From the NCBI RefSeq assembly GCF_000307855.1, contig NZ_AJLR01000148.1:89656-153655 (forward strand): 64,000 bases of DNA. The letters are read 5' to 3'. Below the pieces are notes generated by a model. It was given only the letters and a program-made list of their open reading frames with translations, was not told the DNA's origin and searched no databases. A program made the translations under genes and the position numbers. Source of the stretch: Schinkia azotoformans LMG 9581 (GTDB taxonomy: Bacteria; Bacillota; Bacilli; Bacillales; Bacillaceae_J). Shown here one piece after another: positions 45,243-55,757 of the stretch. Position 1 is the stretch's first letter; every line of letters begins with the position of its first letter.

Positions 45243-45272
45243 AAAAGGAAGACCGTATTGGTCCTCCCCTCA
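45243..45272 (-). terminator. Terminator of brxB
   Basis: On the minus strand GGAGGACC and GGTCTTCC pair around AATAC and are followed by TTTTG. Confidence 0.8.
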
Positions 45273-45280
45273 TCCAATTT

Positions 45281-45718
45281 TTAAATTTCTTCACAATGTT
45301 TTTCAAAAATTCCTTGGAGTTTTTGTACAACTTCCACTGGCTCTGAGCCTTCGATTTCATGGCGTTCTAGCATTGCGACACATTTACCATCCTTCATTAA
45401 CGCGAATGAAGGGGAGGATGGTGGGTACCCTTCAAAATACTCACGTGCTTTTTCCGTTGCTTCTTTGTCCTGGCCTGCAAATACCGTAATCATATGATCA
45501 GGTACTTTATCATAATGGATCGCATGCGCTGCAGCTGGACGTGCTAAACCACCCGCACAACCACAAACTGAATTAACTAAAACTAACGTTGTACCAGATT
45601 GTTTGAAAGCTTCTTCTACTTCCGCTGGCGTCTTTGCTTCCGTGAAGCCGGCAGCAACTGCTTCCTTTCTGGCATTGTTTACAATGTCATTCATGAACAT
45701 ATCATAACTCATATTCAT
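45281..45718 (-). CDS. brxB: Bacilliredoxin BrxB (YqiW)
   Basis: This 145-residue thioredoxin-fold protein has the active-site motif CGC in [19 protein letters not shown] (near residue 53). It removes bacillithiol from S-bacillithiolated proteins under oxidative stress in the cytosol. This implies the organism makes bacillithiol. The start ATG 45718 has AGGAGTG upstream. The gene is followed by its own terminator. Confidence 0.94.
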   Translation of the reverse strand: MNMSYDMFMNDIVNNARKEAVAAGFTEAKTPAEVEEAFKQSGTTLVLVNSVCGCAGGLARPAAAHAIHYDKVPDHMITVFAGQDKEATEKAREYFEGYPPSSPSFALMKDGKCVAMLERHEIEGSEPVEVVQKLQGIFEKHCEEI

Positions 45719-45881
45719 CTATTTCACTCCTACCTTTTTCCAAGTTATTAGAAAAACACGATATTTGCCCACAATGGCAAATGTCGATGTATTTCTTATA
45801 CTATAAGTATAAAATAATAGTAGCAATTTAAAGGGTTAGAAGCAACTTTAATACACTTTAAAAATAAACGTCATTTTCAAT

Positions 45882-45910
45882 GTTTATTTCGTAATTGTCT
45901 GGGTACTATA
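45882..45910 (+). promoter_or_regulatory. Probable forespore (sigma-F/G-like) promoter of the C-rich RNA
   Basis: GTTTA (45882-45886), 15 bases, GGTACTATA (45902-45910) has the same layout as the dacF promoter in this window (GTATG-N15-GGTTAGTAT). A sigma-A -10 TATAAT overlaps (45907-45912), but no -35 TTGACA-like element is in register. Confidence 0.5.
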
Positions 45911-45916
45911 ATAATA

Positions 45917-45990
45917 AATCTAGGCCCCATACCCCTAGACTCCCTAGATTTGAAGGTGAGTTACCCCCATCACTCACCTTCTTTTTTGTC
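45917..45990 (+). ncRNA. Candidate C-rich small RNA (CsfG-like)
   Basis: The unit is about 70 bases and carries no ORF. Hairpin 1 has arms AAATCTAGG and CCTAGATTT around a C-rich loop (CCCCATACCCC and CTCC). Hairpin 2 is a perfect terminator, GAAGGTGAGT and ACTCACCTTC, whose loop is TACCCCCATC, then a T-run. Two C-rich loops suit pairing with Shine-Dalgarno sequences, as in FsrA, RoxS/RsaE and the sporulation RNA CsfG. The upstream promoter looks forespore-specific, which favours CsfG, but the family name is from memory of features only. Confidence 0.6.
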
Positions 45991-46037
45991 TAAAAAAGGT
46001 GGTGAGTGCTTTGTAAGCATCTAACCACCTTTTTATT
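45991..46037. terminator. Terminator downstream of meaB, usable on both strands
   Basis: AAAAAAGGTGGT and ACCACCTTTTT pair, with an inner AGTGCTT/AAGCAT stem. It lies just after the meaB stop. Confidence 0.82.
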
Positions 46038-46048
46038 TTTCAACTAAA

Positions 46049-47182
46049 CTATTGCTCGTATTGATCAAATAAATATTTTACGGCTTGCGTAACAGGTTGT
46101 TGGCCAGTGATGACTGCTTGCTCGGTTTCCGGTAACACTTTTTTCACTTCAGGATGGTTAAAGAACTTCTGTTCAAGCTGGTCTTTGATCATGGCATAGA
46201 TCCAATCTCTAACTTGTGATTGTCTTCTTTTTTCTAAGACACCGGAAGCTTGGACCGTTTTTTGGAAGTTTTTCATCTCCTCCCAAATCGTATCAATACC
46301 CCTTCCATAATAACCTGAACAAGTGAAGGCTTTCGTTTCCCAGCCCTCTGTCGCCGGTCTGAGGTAATGCAGGATTTGATTGTACTCTTTTTGGGCAATG
46401 AACGCTTTCTGCTCATTATCACCATCCGCTTTATTTACGATGATAATATCAGCAAGTTCCATAACACCTTTTTTCATACCTTGAAGCTCATCACCTGCAC
46501 CGGTTAATACAATTAAGGCAAACATATCAACCATTGAACGGACAACAACTTCACTTTGGCCAACTCCGATTGTTTCAATTAAAATAACATCATACCCTGC
46601 AGCCTCACATAAAAGCATCGTTTCTCTTGTTTTTCGGTTTACACCACCAAGTGTCCCGCCTGATGGAGATGGACGAATAAAGGCATTTTTCTCTCGGGTT
46701 AGCTTTTCCATTCGCGTTTTATCACCAAGGACGCTACCGCCAGTGATACTGCTTGAGGGATCTACCGCCAAGACAGCAACACGTAATCCGAGATCGCATA
46801 GATAGCAGCCAAGTGCTTCAATAAACGTACTTTTACCAGCACCTGGAACCCCTGTAATACCAATTCTTAGCGCCTTACCTGTATATGGGAGTATGCAGTT
46901 AAGAATTTGTTGCGCCTTTTCGATATGTTTATATGCGTTGCTTTCCACAAGTGTGATTGCTCGAGCCAGAATTGGGCGATCATTATTTAGAATTCCATTT
47001 ACAACTTCATCAAGAGACAGACCACGTTTTACTGGTGTCTCCGGCTGTGTTTGTGGTTTCGAATCACTCGTACTAAAGCCGTCATGACCACCTTGCACAC
47101 CCTTCATAACCTTCGTAGTAAAGCCTTTTGTTGCATTTTCAGGCACCCATTCTGGTCTGTTTTCTTGGATATCCTCCGTCAT
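46049..47182 (-). CDS. meaB: Methylmalonyl-CoA mutase-associated G-protein chaperone MeaB
   Basis: This 377-residue P-loop GTPase of the MeaB/ArgK family has Walker A GITGVPGAGKSTFIEALG, a switch region with IETIGVGQSE, and NKADGDN as the guanine-specificity motif. MeaB gates cobalamin loading and protects the mutase from inactivation. About 75 residues with many charged and polar positions precede the GTPase core. It follows mutB by three bases, so the three mutase genes form one operon. Confidence 0.95.
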   Translation of the reverse strand: MTEDIQENRPEWVPENATKGFTTKVMKGVQGGHDGFSTSDSKPQTQPETPVKRGLSLDEVVNGILNNDRPILARAITLVESNAYKHIEKAQQILNCILPYTGKALRIGITGVPGAGKSTFIEALGCYLCDLGLRVAVLAVDPSSSITGGSVLGDKTRMEKLTREKNAFIRPSPSGGTLGGVNRKTRETMLLCEAAGYDVILIETIGVGQSEVVVRSMVDMFALIVLTGAGDELQGMKKGVMELADIIIVNKADGDNEQKAFIAQKEYNQILHYLRPATEGWETKAFTCSGYYGRGIDTIWEEMKNFQKTVQASGVLEKRRQSQVRDWIYAMIKDQLEQKFFNHPEVKKVLPETEQAVITGQQPVTQAVKYLFDQYEQ

Positions 47183-47185
47183 AAA

Positions 47186-49381
47186 TTAAAACACATCCTC
47201 GGACTCAATAATACGGCGATTGATTTCTTCCATTACCTTTTGCGCGGATACAGGAATAACCGTACCCGGTCCAAAGATGGCAGTTGCCCCTTGCTCATAC
47301 AAATATTCATAATCTTGAGCAGGAATTACTCCACCACAAACAACGATAATGTCTTCACGACCTAAACGTTTTAGCTCAGCCATTAATTGAGGAAGCAATG
47401 TTTTATGACCTGCAGCAAGGGAACTCATTCCAATAACATGAACGTCATTTTCAACTGCTTGCTGTGCTGTTTCCTCTGGTGTTTGGAATAGCGGACCAAC
47501 ATCGACGTCAAATCCTAAATCGGCAAATGCTGTTGCGACAACCTTTGCTCCGCGGTCATGTCCATCCTGTCCCATTTTCGCAACCATAATACGTGGGCGT
47601 CTGCCTTCTCTTTCTGCAAAATCATCTGTCATCTCTTTTACATTATTGATGGCTTCTTCATCACTGAATTCAGTTGAATACACACCACTTATAGAACGAA
47701 TGACAGCTTTATGGCGACCTGATACCTTTTCAATTGCATCAGAAATTTCTCCTAAAGAGGCACGGACGCGTGCTGCCTCAACAGATAACGCTAATAAATT
47801 TCCCTCACCTGTTTCTGCTGCTTTCGTCAATGCTTCCAGTGCTGCTTGTACTTTTGCTTCATCACGATTCTCACGAAGTTGTTTTAATCTTTCAAGCTGC
47901 TGTTCGCGAACAGCTGTATTATCAACCTCTAAAATATCAATTGGCTCTTCTTTATCTAGACGGTATTTATTGACACCAATAATGGACTCTACTCCTGAAT
48001 CAATCCGGGCTTGACGACGGGCTGCAGCTTCTTCTATTCTCATTTTTGGAAGCCCAGTTTCAATCGCTTTCGCCATTCCACCTAACTTTTCAACTTCCTC
48101 AATATGATTCCATGCGCGCTCCACTAGTTTTCCGGTCAAATATTCCACATAGTAGGAACCAGCCCAAGGGTCAATGACATTACATATTCCTGTTTCGTCT
48201 TGTAAATATAGCTGTGTATTACGAGCAATACGTGCTGAAAAATCTGTTGGCAAGGCTATCGCTTCATCCAATGCATTCGTATGCAAGGATTGCGTATGAC
48301 CAAGTGCTGCTGCCATTGCTTCCACGCAAGTACGAGTTACGTTATTAAATGGATCCTGCTCTGTTAAGCTCCAACCAGATGTTTGCGAATGTGTACGCAA
48401 GGCTAAAGATTTTTGATTTTTCGGATTGAATTGCTTCATTAATTTAGCCCAAATTAAACGACCAGCTCTCATCTTCGCAACTTCCATGAAATAATTCATG
48501 CCAATAGCCCAGAAGAAAGATAGGCGCGGTGCAAACTTATCAACATCAATACCCGCTTTTAATCCTGTGCGAACATATTCGACACCGTCAGCGAGTGTAT
48601 AGGCAAGCTCAATATCAGCCGGAGCACCAGCTTCTTGCATATGGTATCCCGATATACTAATAGAGTTGAATTTAGGCATGTACTGGGATGTATACTCAAA
48701 AATATCTGCAATAATCTTCATAGACATATCCGGTGGATAAATATAAGTATTACGCACCATATATTCTTTTAATATATCATTCTGAATTGTTCCAGAAAGC
48801 TGTTCTGGTTTTACCCCTTGTTCTTCAGCAGTTACAATGTAGAATGCCATGATCGGTAAAACAGCACCATTCATTGTCATTGAAACTGACATTTGATCGA
48901 GCGGAATTCCATCAAACAGTATTTTCATATCCAAAATAGAATCAATGGCAACCCCTGCTTTTCCTACATCTCCAACTACACGCGGATGGTCGGAATCATA
49001 ACCACGGTGGGTCGCTAAGTCAAAGGCTACTGAAAGTCCCTTTTGTCCTGCTGCTAAATTCCGGCGGTAAAAGGCATTACTTTCTTCGGCTGTTGAAAAT
49101 CCGGCATATTGGCGCACTGTCCAAGGACGAGCAACATACATCGTTGGATATGGGCCCCTCAAGTATGGGGGAATACCAGGCATGTAATCCATATAATCGT
49201 TATCAACAATATCTTCCTTCGAATACATCGGTTTCACTTTGATTTGTTCATTTGTTGTAAAAAGCAGATCTTCGAAAGAGCCGTCAATTGTCGTTTCCAC
49301 TTGTTTTTTCCATTGTTCTGAATCAACCTGAGATTGTTTTGATTGATAGGAAATCTGAGTAAAATCTAATCTTTTGCTCAT
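47186..49381 (-). CDS. mutB: Methylmalonyl-CoA mutase, large (catalytic) subunit
   Basis: This 731-residue protein has the N-terminal TIM-barrel mutase domain (with [18 protein letters not shown]) and a C-terminal cobalamin-binding domain. That domain has the His-on motif DGHDRG in [19 protein letters not shown] (near residue 605). It converts (R)-methylmalonyl-CoA to succinyl-CoA with adenosylcobalamin. It begins one base after mutA and is followed by meaB. Together with the epimerase at 40.4 kb it completes propionyl-CoA oxidation. Confidence 0.97.
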   Translation of the reverse strand: MSKRLDFTQISYQSKQSQVDSEQWKKQVETTIDGSFEDLLFTTNEQIKVKPMYSKEDIVDNDYMDYMPGIPPYLRGPYPTMYVARPWTVRQYAGFSTAEESNAFYRRNLAAGQKGLSVAFDLATHRGYDSDHPRVVGDVGKAGVAIDSILDMKILFDGIPLDQMSVSMTMNGAVLPIMAFYIVTAEEQGVKPEQLSGTIQNDILKEYMVRNTYIYPPDMSMKIIADIFEYTSQYMPKFNSISISGYHMQEAGAPADIELAYTLADGVEYVRTGLKAGIDVDKFAPRLSFFWAIGMNYFMEVAKMRAGRLIWAKLMKQFNPKNQKSLALRTHSQTSGWSLTEQDPFNNVTRTCVEAMAAALGHTQSLHTNALDEAIALPTDFSARIARNTQLYLQDETGICNVIDPWAGSYYVEYLTGKLVERAWNHIEEVEKLGGMAKAIETGLPKMRIEEAAARRQARIDSGVESIIGVNKYRLDKEEPIDILEVDNTAVREQQLERLKQLRENRDEAKVQAALEALTKAAETGEGNLLALSVEAARVRASLGEISDAIEKVSGRHKAVIRSISGVYSTEFSDEEAINNVKEMTDDFAEREGRRPRIMVAKMGQDGHDRGAKVVATAFADLGFDVDVGPLFQTPEETAQQAVENDVHVIGMSSLAAGHKTLLPQLMAELKRLGREDIIVVCGGVIPAQDYEYLYEQGATAIFGPGTVIPVSAQKVMEEINRRIIESEDVF

Positions 49382-49382
49382 A

Positions 49383-51524
49383 TTAGTTTACCCCCTTACG
49401 CTCTTGAAGTCTGGCAAGAGTTTGATAGCAATTTGATTTAACATGGATAAACTCATCAACACCAGCCTCAACATATTGGCTCTCAAGCTCTGGCGATGGT
49501 TTTCCAGCTACTAAAATATAAATATCTTTATTATTATTTTTCAACTCTTTTGCAATCGCTGGTACAAATTCTTCATATTGCTCGTCCGTACCACAAATTG
49601 TAACGATATCAATTCCGGATTCCAAGGCGGCTTTAACAGCCTCTTCACTTGATGCAAATCCAGATGTTGTTACAGACTCAAATCCTCCAGCGGCAAAGAA
49701 TCCAGCTGAAAAATCAGCGCGTGCTTTATGTTTTGGAATAGATCCAAGATTAGCAAAGAAAATCTTTGGATATTGTCCATTTTTTTCTTTATAGCTTTCT
49801 GAAGCCTGTCTTAATTGTTCAAAGCCTTCAGCACCACGTTGGAACGTTAATTTCTCAAGTTCTGCACCTTTACAATTTTCGGCTAATTGATCGATCATTT
49901 CACCAATCGTTGCGCCCATTGCTGCCGCATTGATAAATGCCGGAACCAACTGTCCGTCATTTGTCACAGCTACTTTTACTTCTTCAAGGGCTTTAATTAC
50001 GTCTTCACGTTTAGCTGCTTTTTTAGCTTTAATTCTTTCAATCAGAGGTGCCTTGAAACCTTCTATCGCTTCTCTAATTTGTAATGGTTTCTCATCCAAA
50101 TTTGGATACATATTTGTTCCAACAATCCGATCTTTACGATATTCAATATTATTTTTCTTTTGTTTTGCTGTAGCAGTTACTTTTTGTTGAATCAATCCCG
50201 CTTTTAATGATTCGTACATTCCGCCGTTCTTTTCAACCTCTTGGAACAGTTCCCATGCCTTACTAGCTACTGCATCTGTTAATGACTCAACATACCAAGA
50301 ACCGCCAGCAGGGTCCACAATTTGGTTCAATAATGATTCTTCTTGAAGAATGATTTGTGTATTTCGTGCGATACGACGTGAGAATGTGTCATCTGGTCTA
50401 ATAGCCTCATCAAATGGAGAAACATGCATACTATTCGCTCCACCAACGGCACCGGCAAATGCCTCTGTTGTTGTTCTAAGCATATTCACATATGGGTCAT
50501 AGACCGTTTTTGTCCAGTTTGAGGAACGGACATGAATATACATTTTTTGCGCTTGTTTAGAACCACCAAAGCTCTCCACAATTTTAGACCATAACATTCT
50601 AGCTGCACGAAGCTTCGCAATTTCCATAAATACATTGGAGCCAACAGCAAATGAAAAATACACTTGGTTAGCAATCCCATCTATTTCTAATCCACGATCA
50701 AGCATTTCATTTATATATTCAACCCCTGTTGCCAGTGCAAACGCCAATTCTTCTGTCGCACTTCCGCCTGCATTGTGGTAAAGCTCAGCTTGAATATAAA
50801 TCGTTTTAACGTTTGGAGAATTCTGATTGGACCATTTTGCTAACTGTGCCATTGTATTATAGAGTCTTTTTATACCTAGCTTAGATTTCCCAGAAGCAAC
50901 AACAGTTCCAATAGGATCTAATCCGATAAAGGCGACTAAATCTTTAATGTTAATATTTTGGTCCTTTGCATATGCAACGAGGCTTGCATATAACGGAAGT
51001 GTGCTGATGCCCGTTTGCATGAACAAGCGGTGCTCTTCTAGGTCAATGTTTGCCAATGCGTCACGAAGATCGTTAATGGAAGCAACAGGTACTCCGTTTA
51101 AGCCAACTAAAGCTTCTTCCGCTTCATCTGCGTCATATCCTCTTTTTGTAGCTTCATCAACAACTAAATTTACCATGGTTTGACCGCGCTTAAGATCTTC
51201 GATGATAGCCTTATTGAATTGCTTTGCACTTCTTCCCGTTATTTCTTGGGCGATATCCCAAGCTTTTGCGGAATTTCGGAGATAATCTGCACCTCTAACA
51301 AATGAGCCTTCGCCTGGCAGATCATTTACATGGGAGAGATTTTCTACATCCTTTTGTACGTATAATGGTTTAAGTTCAATGCCTTCATACGTTTTCGTCA
51401 TTAGGGTTTCAAATGATTTTCCTTTTAGCGACTCTTCAGCTGTTTCCTTCCATTTCTGAACATCAGGAAAAGGAAATTCGCAAAACTTCTTTAAATCAAA
51501 CTTTGACTCTTTTTCTGTTTTCAT
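49383..51524 (-). CDS. mutA: Methylmalonyl-CoA mutase, small subunit
   Basis: This 713-residue protein is homologous to MutB over both domains but lacks the DxHxxG cobalamin motif: the matching stretch reads [20 protein letters not shown]. The B12 domain is therefore structural, as in other MutA subunits. It pairs with MutB. I chose ATG 51524, nine bases after AAGGGG, because the in-frame ATG 51533 touches that site. It is first in mutA-mutB-meaB. Confidence 0.95.
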   Translation of the reverse strand: MKTEKESKFDLKKFCEFPFPDVQKWKETAEESLKGKSFETLMTKTYEGIELKPLYVQKDVENLSHVNDLPGEGSFVRGADYLRNSAKAWDIAQEITGRSAKQFNKAIIEDLKRGQTMVNLVVDEATKRGYDADEAEEALVGLNGVPVASINDLRDALANIDLEEHRLFMQTGISTLPLYASLVAYAKDQNINIKDLVAFIGLDPIGTVVASGKSKLGIKRLYNTMAQLAKWSNQNSPNVKTIYIQAELYHNAGGSATEELAFALATGVEYINEMLDRGLEIDGIANQVYFSFAVGSNVFMEIAKLRAARMLWSKIVESFGGSKQAQKMYIHVRSSNWTKTVYDPYVNMLRTTTEAFAGAVGGANSMHVSPFDEAIRPDDTFSRRIARNTQIILQEESLLNQIVDPAGGSWYVESLTDAVASKAWELFQEVEKNGGMYESLKAGLIQQKVTATAKQKKNNIEYRKDRIVGTNMYPNLDEKPLQIREAIEGFKAPLIERIKAKKAAKREDVIKALEEVKVAVTNDGQLVPAFINAAAMGATIGEMIDQLAENCKGAELEKLTFQRGAEGFEQLRQASESYKEKNGQYPKIFFANLGSIPKHKARADFSAGFFAAGGFESVTTSGFASSEEAVKAALESGIDIVTICGTDEQYEEFVPAIAKELKNNNKDIYILVAGKPSPELESQYVEAGVDEFIHVKSNCYQTLARLQERKGVN

Positions 51525-51743
51525 AAAGTTCATCCCCTTGCGGAGATTCCTCCACCCCTTTCCTAAAAAAGTTAAACAAACCTTTGTTTTAATTTTCTAA
51601 AAAGTCGAAACCTAATTATATAGTATTATAAATGACCGCATGTTACAATAATGCACTTTAGCTAATAGTGTGATTCAGCAATAATTTGTAGAAAAATGTC
51701 AAATGACAGCAAAAAATTTTCAACCAATATTTTGTTAACTATA

Positions 51744-51777
51744 AAAAACCCTATCCATTTTGAATAGAGTTTTTTAA
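51744..51777 (-). terminator. Terminator of the Hsp70/J-TPR operon
   Basis: On the minus strand AAAAAACTCTAT pairs with ATAGGGTTTTTT around a 10-base loop, just after the J-TPR gene stop. Confidence 0.8.
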
Positions 51778-51780
51778 AAT

Positions 51781-53037
51781 TTACTTTAATCGTCTACGTG
51801 CTTCCCGGTTTAGATTAGAAGTTTTATCTGCAAATAACTTATCCCAGTCATTCTTATAACGGCGATAAATGAGCGGATATTTTTTTTGTATCCGTTTGAT
51901 TCCTGCTGCAAATTCCTCATCTAATTGTTCAAGCTCATGCCATATTTCAATTGGGATCATACTTTTATGATATGCAACGATCTCTTCATTTCCCATTTCT
52001 TCATAAAACCAAGTCATTGCTTGAGTAGCAACCAATGGAAATAATTCTCCATCTTCAAAAAAACGATCGATTTCTTTCTGAACCCTCGAAAGTTCCTGTA
52101 TGTTGGCTCTGTTCTCAATTACAAAAGGATGCTTTGGATCCATAAAACGAAGAAGATCCATATAGAAGGAAGCAGCTCTAAAATGATTGCCTTCTATATA
52201 GTTTTCACATTCATTAATAAGCGAGCTTGTCACCATAAGTTTATCATCTTCAACAGTAATCGACTTTAAAAATTTTCGCACCCTTTTTTGAACTTTATCA
52301 GTCAGTTGCCACTTTTCTAAATAGATCATTGTATTGATCCATTCGATAAAAAGGAAGATGTAATCGGGTTCTTCATCCTCTATAGCTGCAATTTCCAAAT
52401 CAAATAGCTTCATCGCTTCTTCTTCTCGATCCAACGCTTGATAAACTTGAATATAAATGATTCTATATGGATCGGTATTATTAGGATATTTTTCACTTAA
52501 CAAATTCAATACATCAAGTGCCTCTTCTGAATAATCCATATCATTTAGCATTTTTGCCTTCATTGCAAGTACACTTGCTTTTTCCTCTTCTGTTGTTGCA
52601 CTCTCAAACAGAAGTTGTATTTGTTGATCAAAGCTCTTTAAATCCTCTTTCGCAATATATATTTGCGCTAATCCCATGTGGGCGCCTATCATATCAGGTG
52701 CCACTTTTAGAATATCAAAAAATAACGCCTCTGCTTTATCCCAGTTCTCCTGTTGCATATATTCATTAGCTTCTTCTGCTAATTGTTCGAGTGAGCCCCC
52801 AAATTTCCGGATTAAGTTATATTCTTGGCGTTTAATCGGATCACGCAGTACTTCATAGGCTCTTCTAATTCGTTCAAATTCTTCTGGGTGCTGTTCTGGC
52901 GGAAATTCTTTTACAAGTTTAATATAATTTTCCTTAATTCTTTCAGGTCTACTATTTGAACGAAGACCTAACACTTTATAATGATTTTCTACTTTTGGCT
53001 TGCTTCGTCTTTTCTTTCTCGTCTTTATTGTATCCAT
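51781..53037 (-). CDS. Degenerate J-domain protein with TPR-like repeats
   Basis: This 418-residue protein has a basic N-terminus (TIKTRKKRRSKPK), then a J-like domain (about residues 18-78) with HYKVLGLRSNSRPERIKENY and FERIRRAYEVLRDPIKRQEY. At the HPD position the residues are FPP (45-47), so the motif needed to stimulate Hsp70 ATPase is missing. TPR-like helical pairs follow from about residue 83 to 240, then a long helical C-terminal region ending in RREARRRLK-like basic residues (REARRRLK). It is last in an operon with GrpE-like and Hsp70-like genes and may be a client adaptor. Confidence 0.85.
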   Translation of the reverse strand: MDTIKTRKKRRSKPKVENHYKVLGLRSNSRPERIKENYIKLVKEFPPEQHPEEFERIRRAYEVLRDPIKRQEYNLIRKFGGSLEQLAEEANEYMQQENWDKAEALFFDILKVAPDMIGAHMGLAQIYIAKEDLKSFDQQIQLLFESATTEEEKASVLAMKAKMLNDMDYSEEALDVLNLLSEKYPNNTDPYRIIYIQVYQALDREEEAMKLFDLEIAAIEDEEPDYIFLFIEWINTMIYLEKWQLTDKVQKRVRKFLKSITVEDDKLMVTSSLINECENYIEGNHFRAASFYMDLLRFMDPKHPFVIENRANIQELSRVQKEIDRFFEDGELFPLVATQAMTWFYEEMGNEEIVAYHKSMIPIEIWHELEQLDEEFAAGIKRIQKKYPLIYRRYKNDWDKLFADKTSNLNREARRRLK

Positions 53038-53058
53038 TTATTCTCCCATCCTTACAGG

Positions 53059-54927
53059 CTATAATTCAAGATCAATTAAAGCGTCAGTTGCTTCATCAAT
53101 TGCTTTCTCCAATTGCTCAACATCATTTTTAGCAACAGCTTCATCAAGTAAATCAATAACCAGCCGCACCTGATTTCGGTTGCTTTCATCAACTTTATCC
53201 AATAAGTTCAAGGCTCGCTCCCTTAATTGGATTGCTTCTTCTTGAATAACAGATGGGGTCAACTCTTCATCCTCAAATTCCTCATCAATATCGCTATCAT
53301 CCAAGTCTACTTCACCCAACAAATCATCTATCATTTCCCAATCTTCGTCAGTATAATCGCTCTCGTCATTATCATCTAAATCAGCAGTTCTCCATAAACT
53401 TTCGAGGCGTTGGACACTTTCCTGGAAAGATTCATTTGAATCACGTCGCAATGCATCTTGCACAACGACACTCATTTCCTTGCCTGTCGATACACATTTC
53501 GCAGACACCTCAAGAATTCCATTCAAATTATAGCGAAACGTCACGTCAACCTCTTCTTGCTTATTGAAATTCTCTGGTATTCCTTCCAGCAAAAACTCAC
53601 CCAACCGATGATTATGTTTGACCCACTCATGTTCACCTTGATAAATTTCAATTGATACCACTGTTTGCCCTGGTGCTGATGTACCGAATTTTTCCGTCCT
53701 TGTAACAGGGATCGTCGTATTTCTAGGAATAATCGGAGCAAAACCTCCCGGACGTTGAGTAAGGCCTTTCCACTCTTTTAATACAGCAATCCCCATTGAA
53801 AATGGGGCCACATCAGTAGCAACAAGCCCACTTTCCGATAAGGCACCTGATTTTAAGCCCGCTTGAACGGCAGCACCTAACGCAACTGCTTCATCTGGAT
53901 GTACATCTGTTCTTGGCTCTTTACCAAATAAATTCCTTATTAACTCAGCCACCCTAGGAATTCTTGTGGAGCCGCCCACCAATAGAATTTCGTCAATTTC
54001 CTGTGGACTAGACCCAGCATCTTTTAAAACGGCAGATATACTTTCGATTGTTTCTTGTAGTTGATTATCAATTAAAGCAATAAATTGCTCACGTGTAATC
54101 TCCGTTGAAATACCGACTGGTTTATTATCCTTAACTGTTACTAATGGCAGTTCAACTGCGACAGAAGTATTTTCACTTAATTGTATTTTAATTTTTTCCG
54201 CTTCATCTTTTAACAATGCCTTTGCTCGAATATCTTCACGAGGGTCGACACCTGCATTGCTTATTATTTTTTCAGCTAAAAAATCAACGATTCTCCAATC
54301 GAAATCTTCCCCACCTAACTGGCGGTTGCCAGTTGATGCTTTAACCTCAAGCAATCCATTCATCATCTCAATAATAGACACATCAAAGGTTCCGCCACCT
54401 AGATCGTAAACAAGGTAAACCCCATCCTCATTCGTATGGTCAAGTCCAAAGGCAAGCGCTGCCGCAGTAGGTTCATTAATAATCCGTTCGACCACAAAAC
54501 CGGCGAGCTCACCAGCTTCCTTCGTTGCTCGGCGTTGTTCATCTGTAAAATAGGCCGGAACCGTAATCACCGCTTCCTTCTCGCCTTCACCGTATAGCGC
54601 ATCAACATTTCTTTTCAATTCTTTTATAATAAGGGCCGATACTTCTTGGGGAAGCAGAGCTTGTCCCGCAATTGAAATTGGTGTATCCGATCCCATTTGT
54701 CGTTTGACTGCGGCAATGGAACGATCCGGCATAGCCACAAGTCCCGCTCGGGCATCTTCACCAACAATAACATTTCCCTTAAGATCAATGAGAACAACCG
54801 AAGGAACAATCCTTTTCCCTTCTGGTGATTCAATAATTGCTGGTTTTCCATTATGTATATAGGCGATAGCAGAATTGGTCGTACCAAGATCAATGCCAAC
54901 AATCGGTCGAAAATTATTATTTGTCAA
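53059..54927 (-). CDS. Divergent Hsp70 (DnaK paralogue) with acidic linker
   Basis: This 622-residue protein has a complete actin-like ATPase domain ([43 protein letters not shown]) and a beta substrate-binding domain. Where DnaK has its helical lid, it has an acidic stretch (about residues 515-556, rich in Asp and Glu) and then a short helical end. It is not the housekeeping DnaK of the hrcA-grpE-dnaK-dnaJ operon. TTG 54927, with AAGGATGATT upstream, fits better than ATG 54936, which touches the site. It overlaps the GrpE-like gene by 11 bases. Confidence 0.85.
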   Translation of the reverse strand: MTNNNFRPIVGIDLGTTNSAIAYIHNGKPAIIESPEGKRIVPSVVLIDLKGNVIVGEDARAGLVAMPDRSIAAVKRQMGSDTPISIAGQALLPQEVSALIIKELKRNVDALYGEGEKEAVITVPAYFTDEQRRATKEAGELAGFVVERIINEPTAAALAFGLDHTNEDGVYLVYDLGGGTFDVSIIEMMNGLLEVKASTGNRQLGGEDFDWRIVDFLAEKIISNAGVDPREDIRAKALLKDEAEKIKIQLSENTSVAVELPLVTVKDNKPVGISTEITREQFIALIDNQLQETIESISAVLKDAGSSPQEIDEILLVGGSTRIPRVAELIRNLFGKEPRTDVHPDEAVALGAAVQAGLKSGALSESGLVATDVAPFSMGIAVLKEWKGLTQRPGGFAPIIPRNTTIPVTRTEKFGTSAPGQTVVSIEIYQGEHEWVKHNHRLGEFLLEGIPENFNKQEEVDVTFRYNLNGILEVSAKCVSTGKEMSVVVQDALRRDSNESFQESVQRLESLWRTADLDDNDESDYTDEDWEMIDDLLGEVDLDDSDIDEEFEDEELTPSVIQEEAIQLRERALNLLDKVDESNRNQVRLVIDLLDEAVAKNDVEQLEKAIDEATDALIDLEL

Positions 54928-55561
54928 AAGAATCATCCTTTTCTAAAGTAATGACTTGCGCTTTTCGCAACAAGCTGCCATTTTCCCATTTAAATCCTCT
55001 TTGCAGCACTTCAACAATCTGATAAGGGGTCAATTCTAATGTTGATATGCCATTGTATTTCATTGTAGCTTCTTTTTTGGGTATTGTTGCCATAGCTTCT
55101 GCCAAGGTTGGGTCAAAGCTGGTGCCAAGCACTTGCAACTCATGAATACCTAAGCCTTTTAATTGAGCCAGGATATCCACGCTCCACTGCCTCAATATCC
55201 TACTCCATGCTTCCTGTTCCTCGCCTGTCAAACGTGTACATAGCATATCAAGATCATCTAACCAGTGAATGAGTGATTGCAAGATCTCGTTTGTTTTTGC
55301 TTCCATTTGAAAAATGCGCCGCTCTTGATCTTCGTTGTCATCTTCCTGCTTTTTAATAATGAATCCAATAGTCTCATGCAATCCATCTATTTTTTCTTGA
55401 ATATCTTTGCTTGTTTTATACTGCAAGCGGCTTAATTTGGTTACTTGCTCACTCAATATTTTATATTGTTCTTCAAAAATGCTATTTTGTTCTTTTAATT
55501 GCTGAATGGCTTCCAATTCAGGAGAAGACTTTCGATTCTCTTTCCAAAACCACCTTACCAT
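54917..55561 (-). CDS. GrpE-like nucleotide exchange factor
   Basis: This 214-residue protein has a long N-terminal coiled coil (about residues 20-95: Gln, Glu, Lys and Leu-rich) and a C-terminal GrpE-type beta domain. That domain has the pattern [16 protein letters not shown] and [20 protein letters not shown], which follows the GrpE signature with FDPxxHEA changed to FDPTLAEA. It would release ADP from the Hsp70 encoded next. ATG 55561 is chosen, with GGGAGGAAG upstream; an in-frame ATG 16 codons earlier has no site. It is the first gene of the three-gene operon. Confidence 0.82.
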   Translation of the reverse strand: MVRWFWKENRKSSPELEAIQQLKEQNSIFEEQYKILSEQVTKLSRLQYKTSKDIQEKIDGLHETIGFIIKKQEDDNEDQERRIFQMEAKTNEILQSLIHWLDDLDMLCTRLTGEEQEAWSRILRQWSVDILAQLKGLGIHELQVLGTSFDPTLAEAMATIPKKEATMKYNGISTLELTPYQIVEVLQRGFKWENGSLLRKAQVITLEKDDSFDK

Positions 55562-55721
55562 ACGGCTTCCTCCCATTTTGATGCTATTATTTAATGAATA
55601 TTTTATCATAGAAGTAAGGATATATAATCATTTGTATTAACGCTATCGTTGCTTTTTTCGGATTAATGATATCAAAATTACACTATGATTGTTAGTGATT
55701 TTTTCCAAAGTATTGTTGGAA

Positions 55722-55757
55722 TACAAAAAGTCGTGGAATGTCCACGACTTTTTGTAT
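55722..55757 (-). terminator. Terminator of the bkd operon
   Basis: ACAAAAAGTCGTGG and CCACGACTTTTTGT pair around a short loop directly after the bkdB stop, with a T-run on the minus strand. Confidence 0.9.

Noticed and set aside
49383..51524. Missing DxHxxG motif in the mutase subunit, considered as gene damage
   Set aside because: The small subunit of methylmalonyl-CoA mutase normally lacks this motif; the large subunit next to it has DGHDRG.
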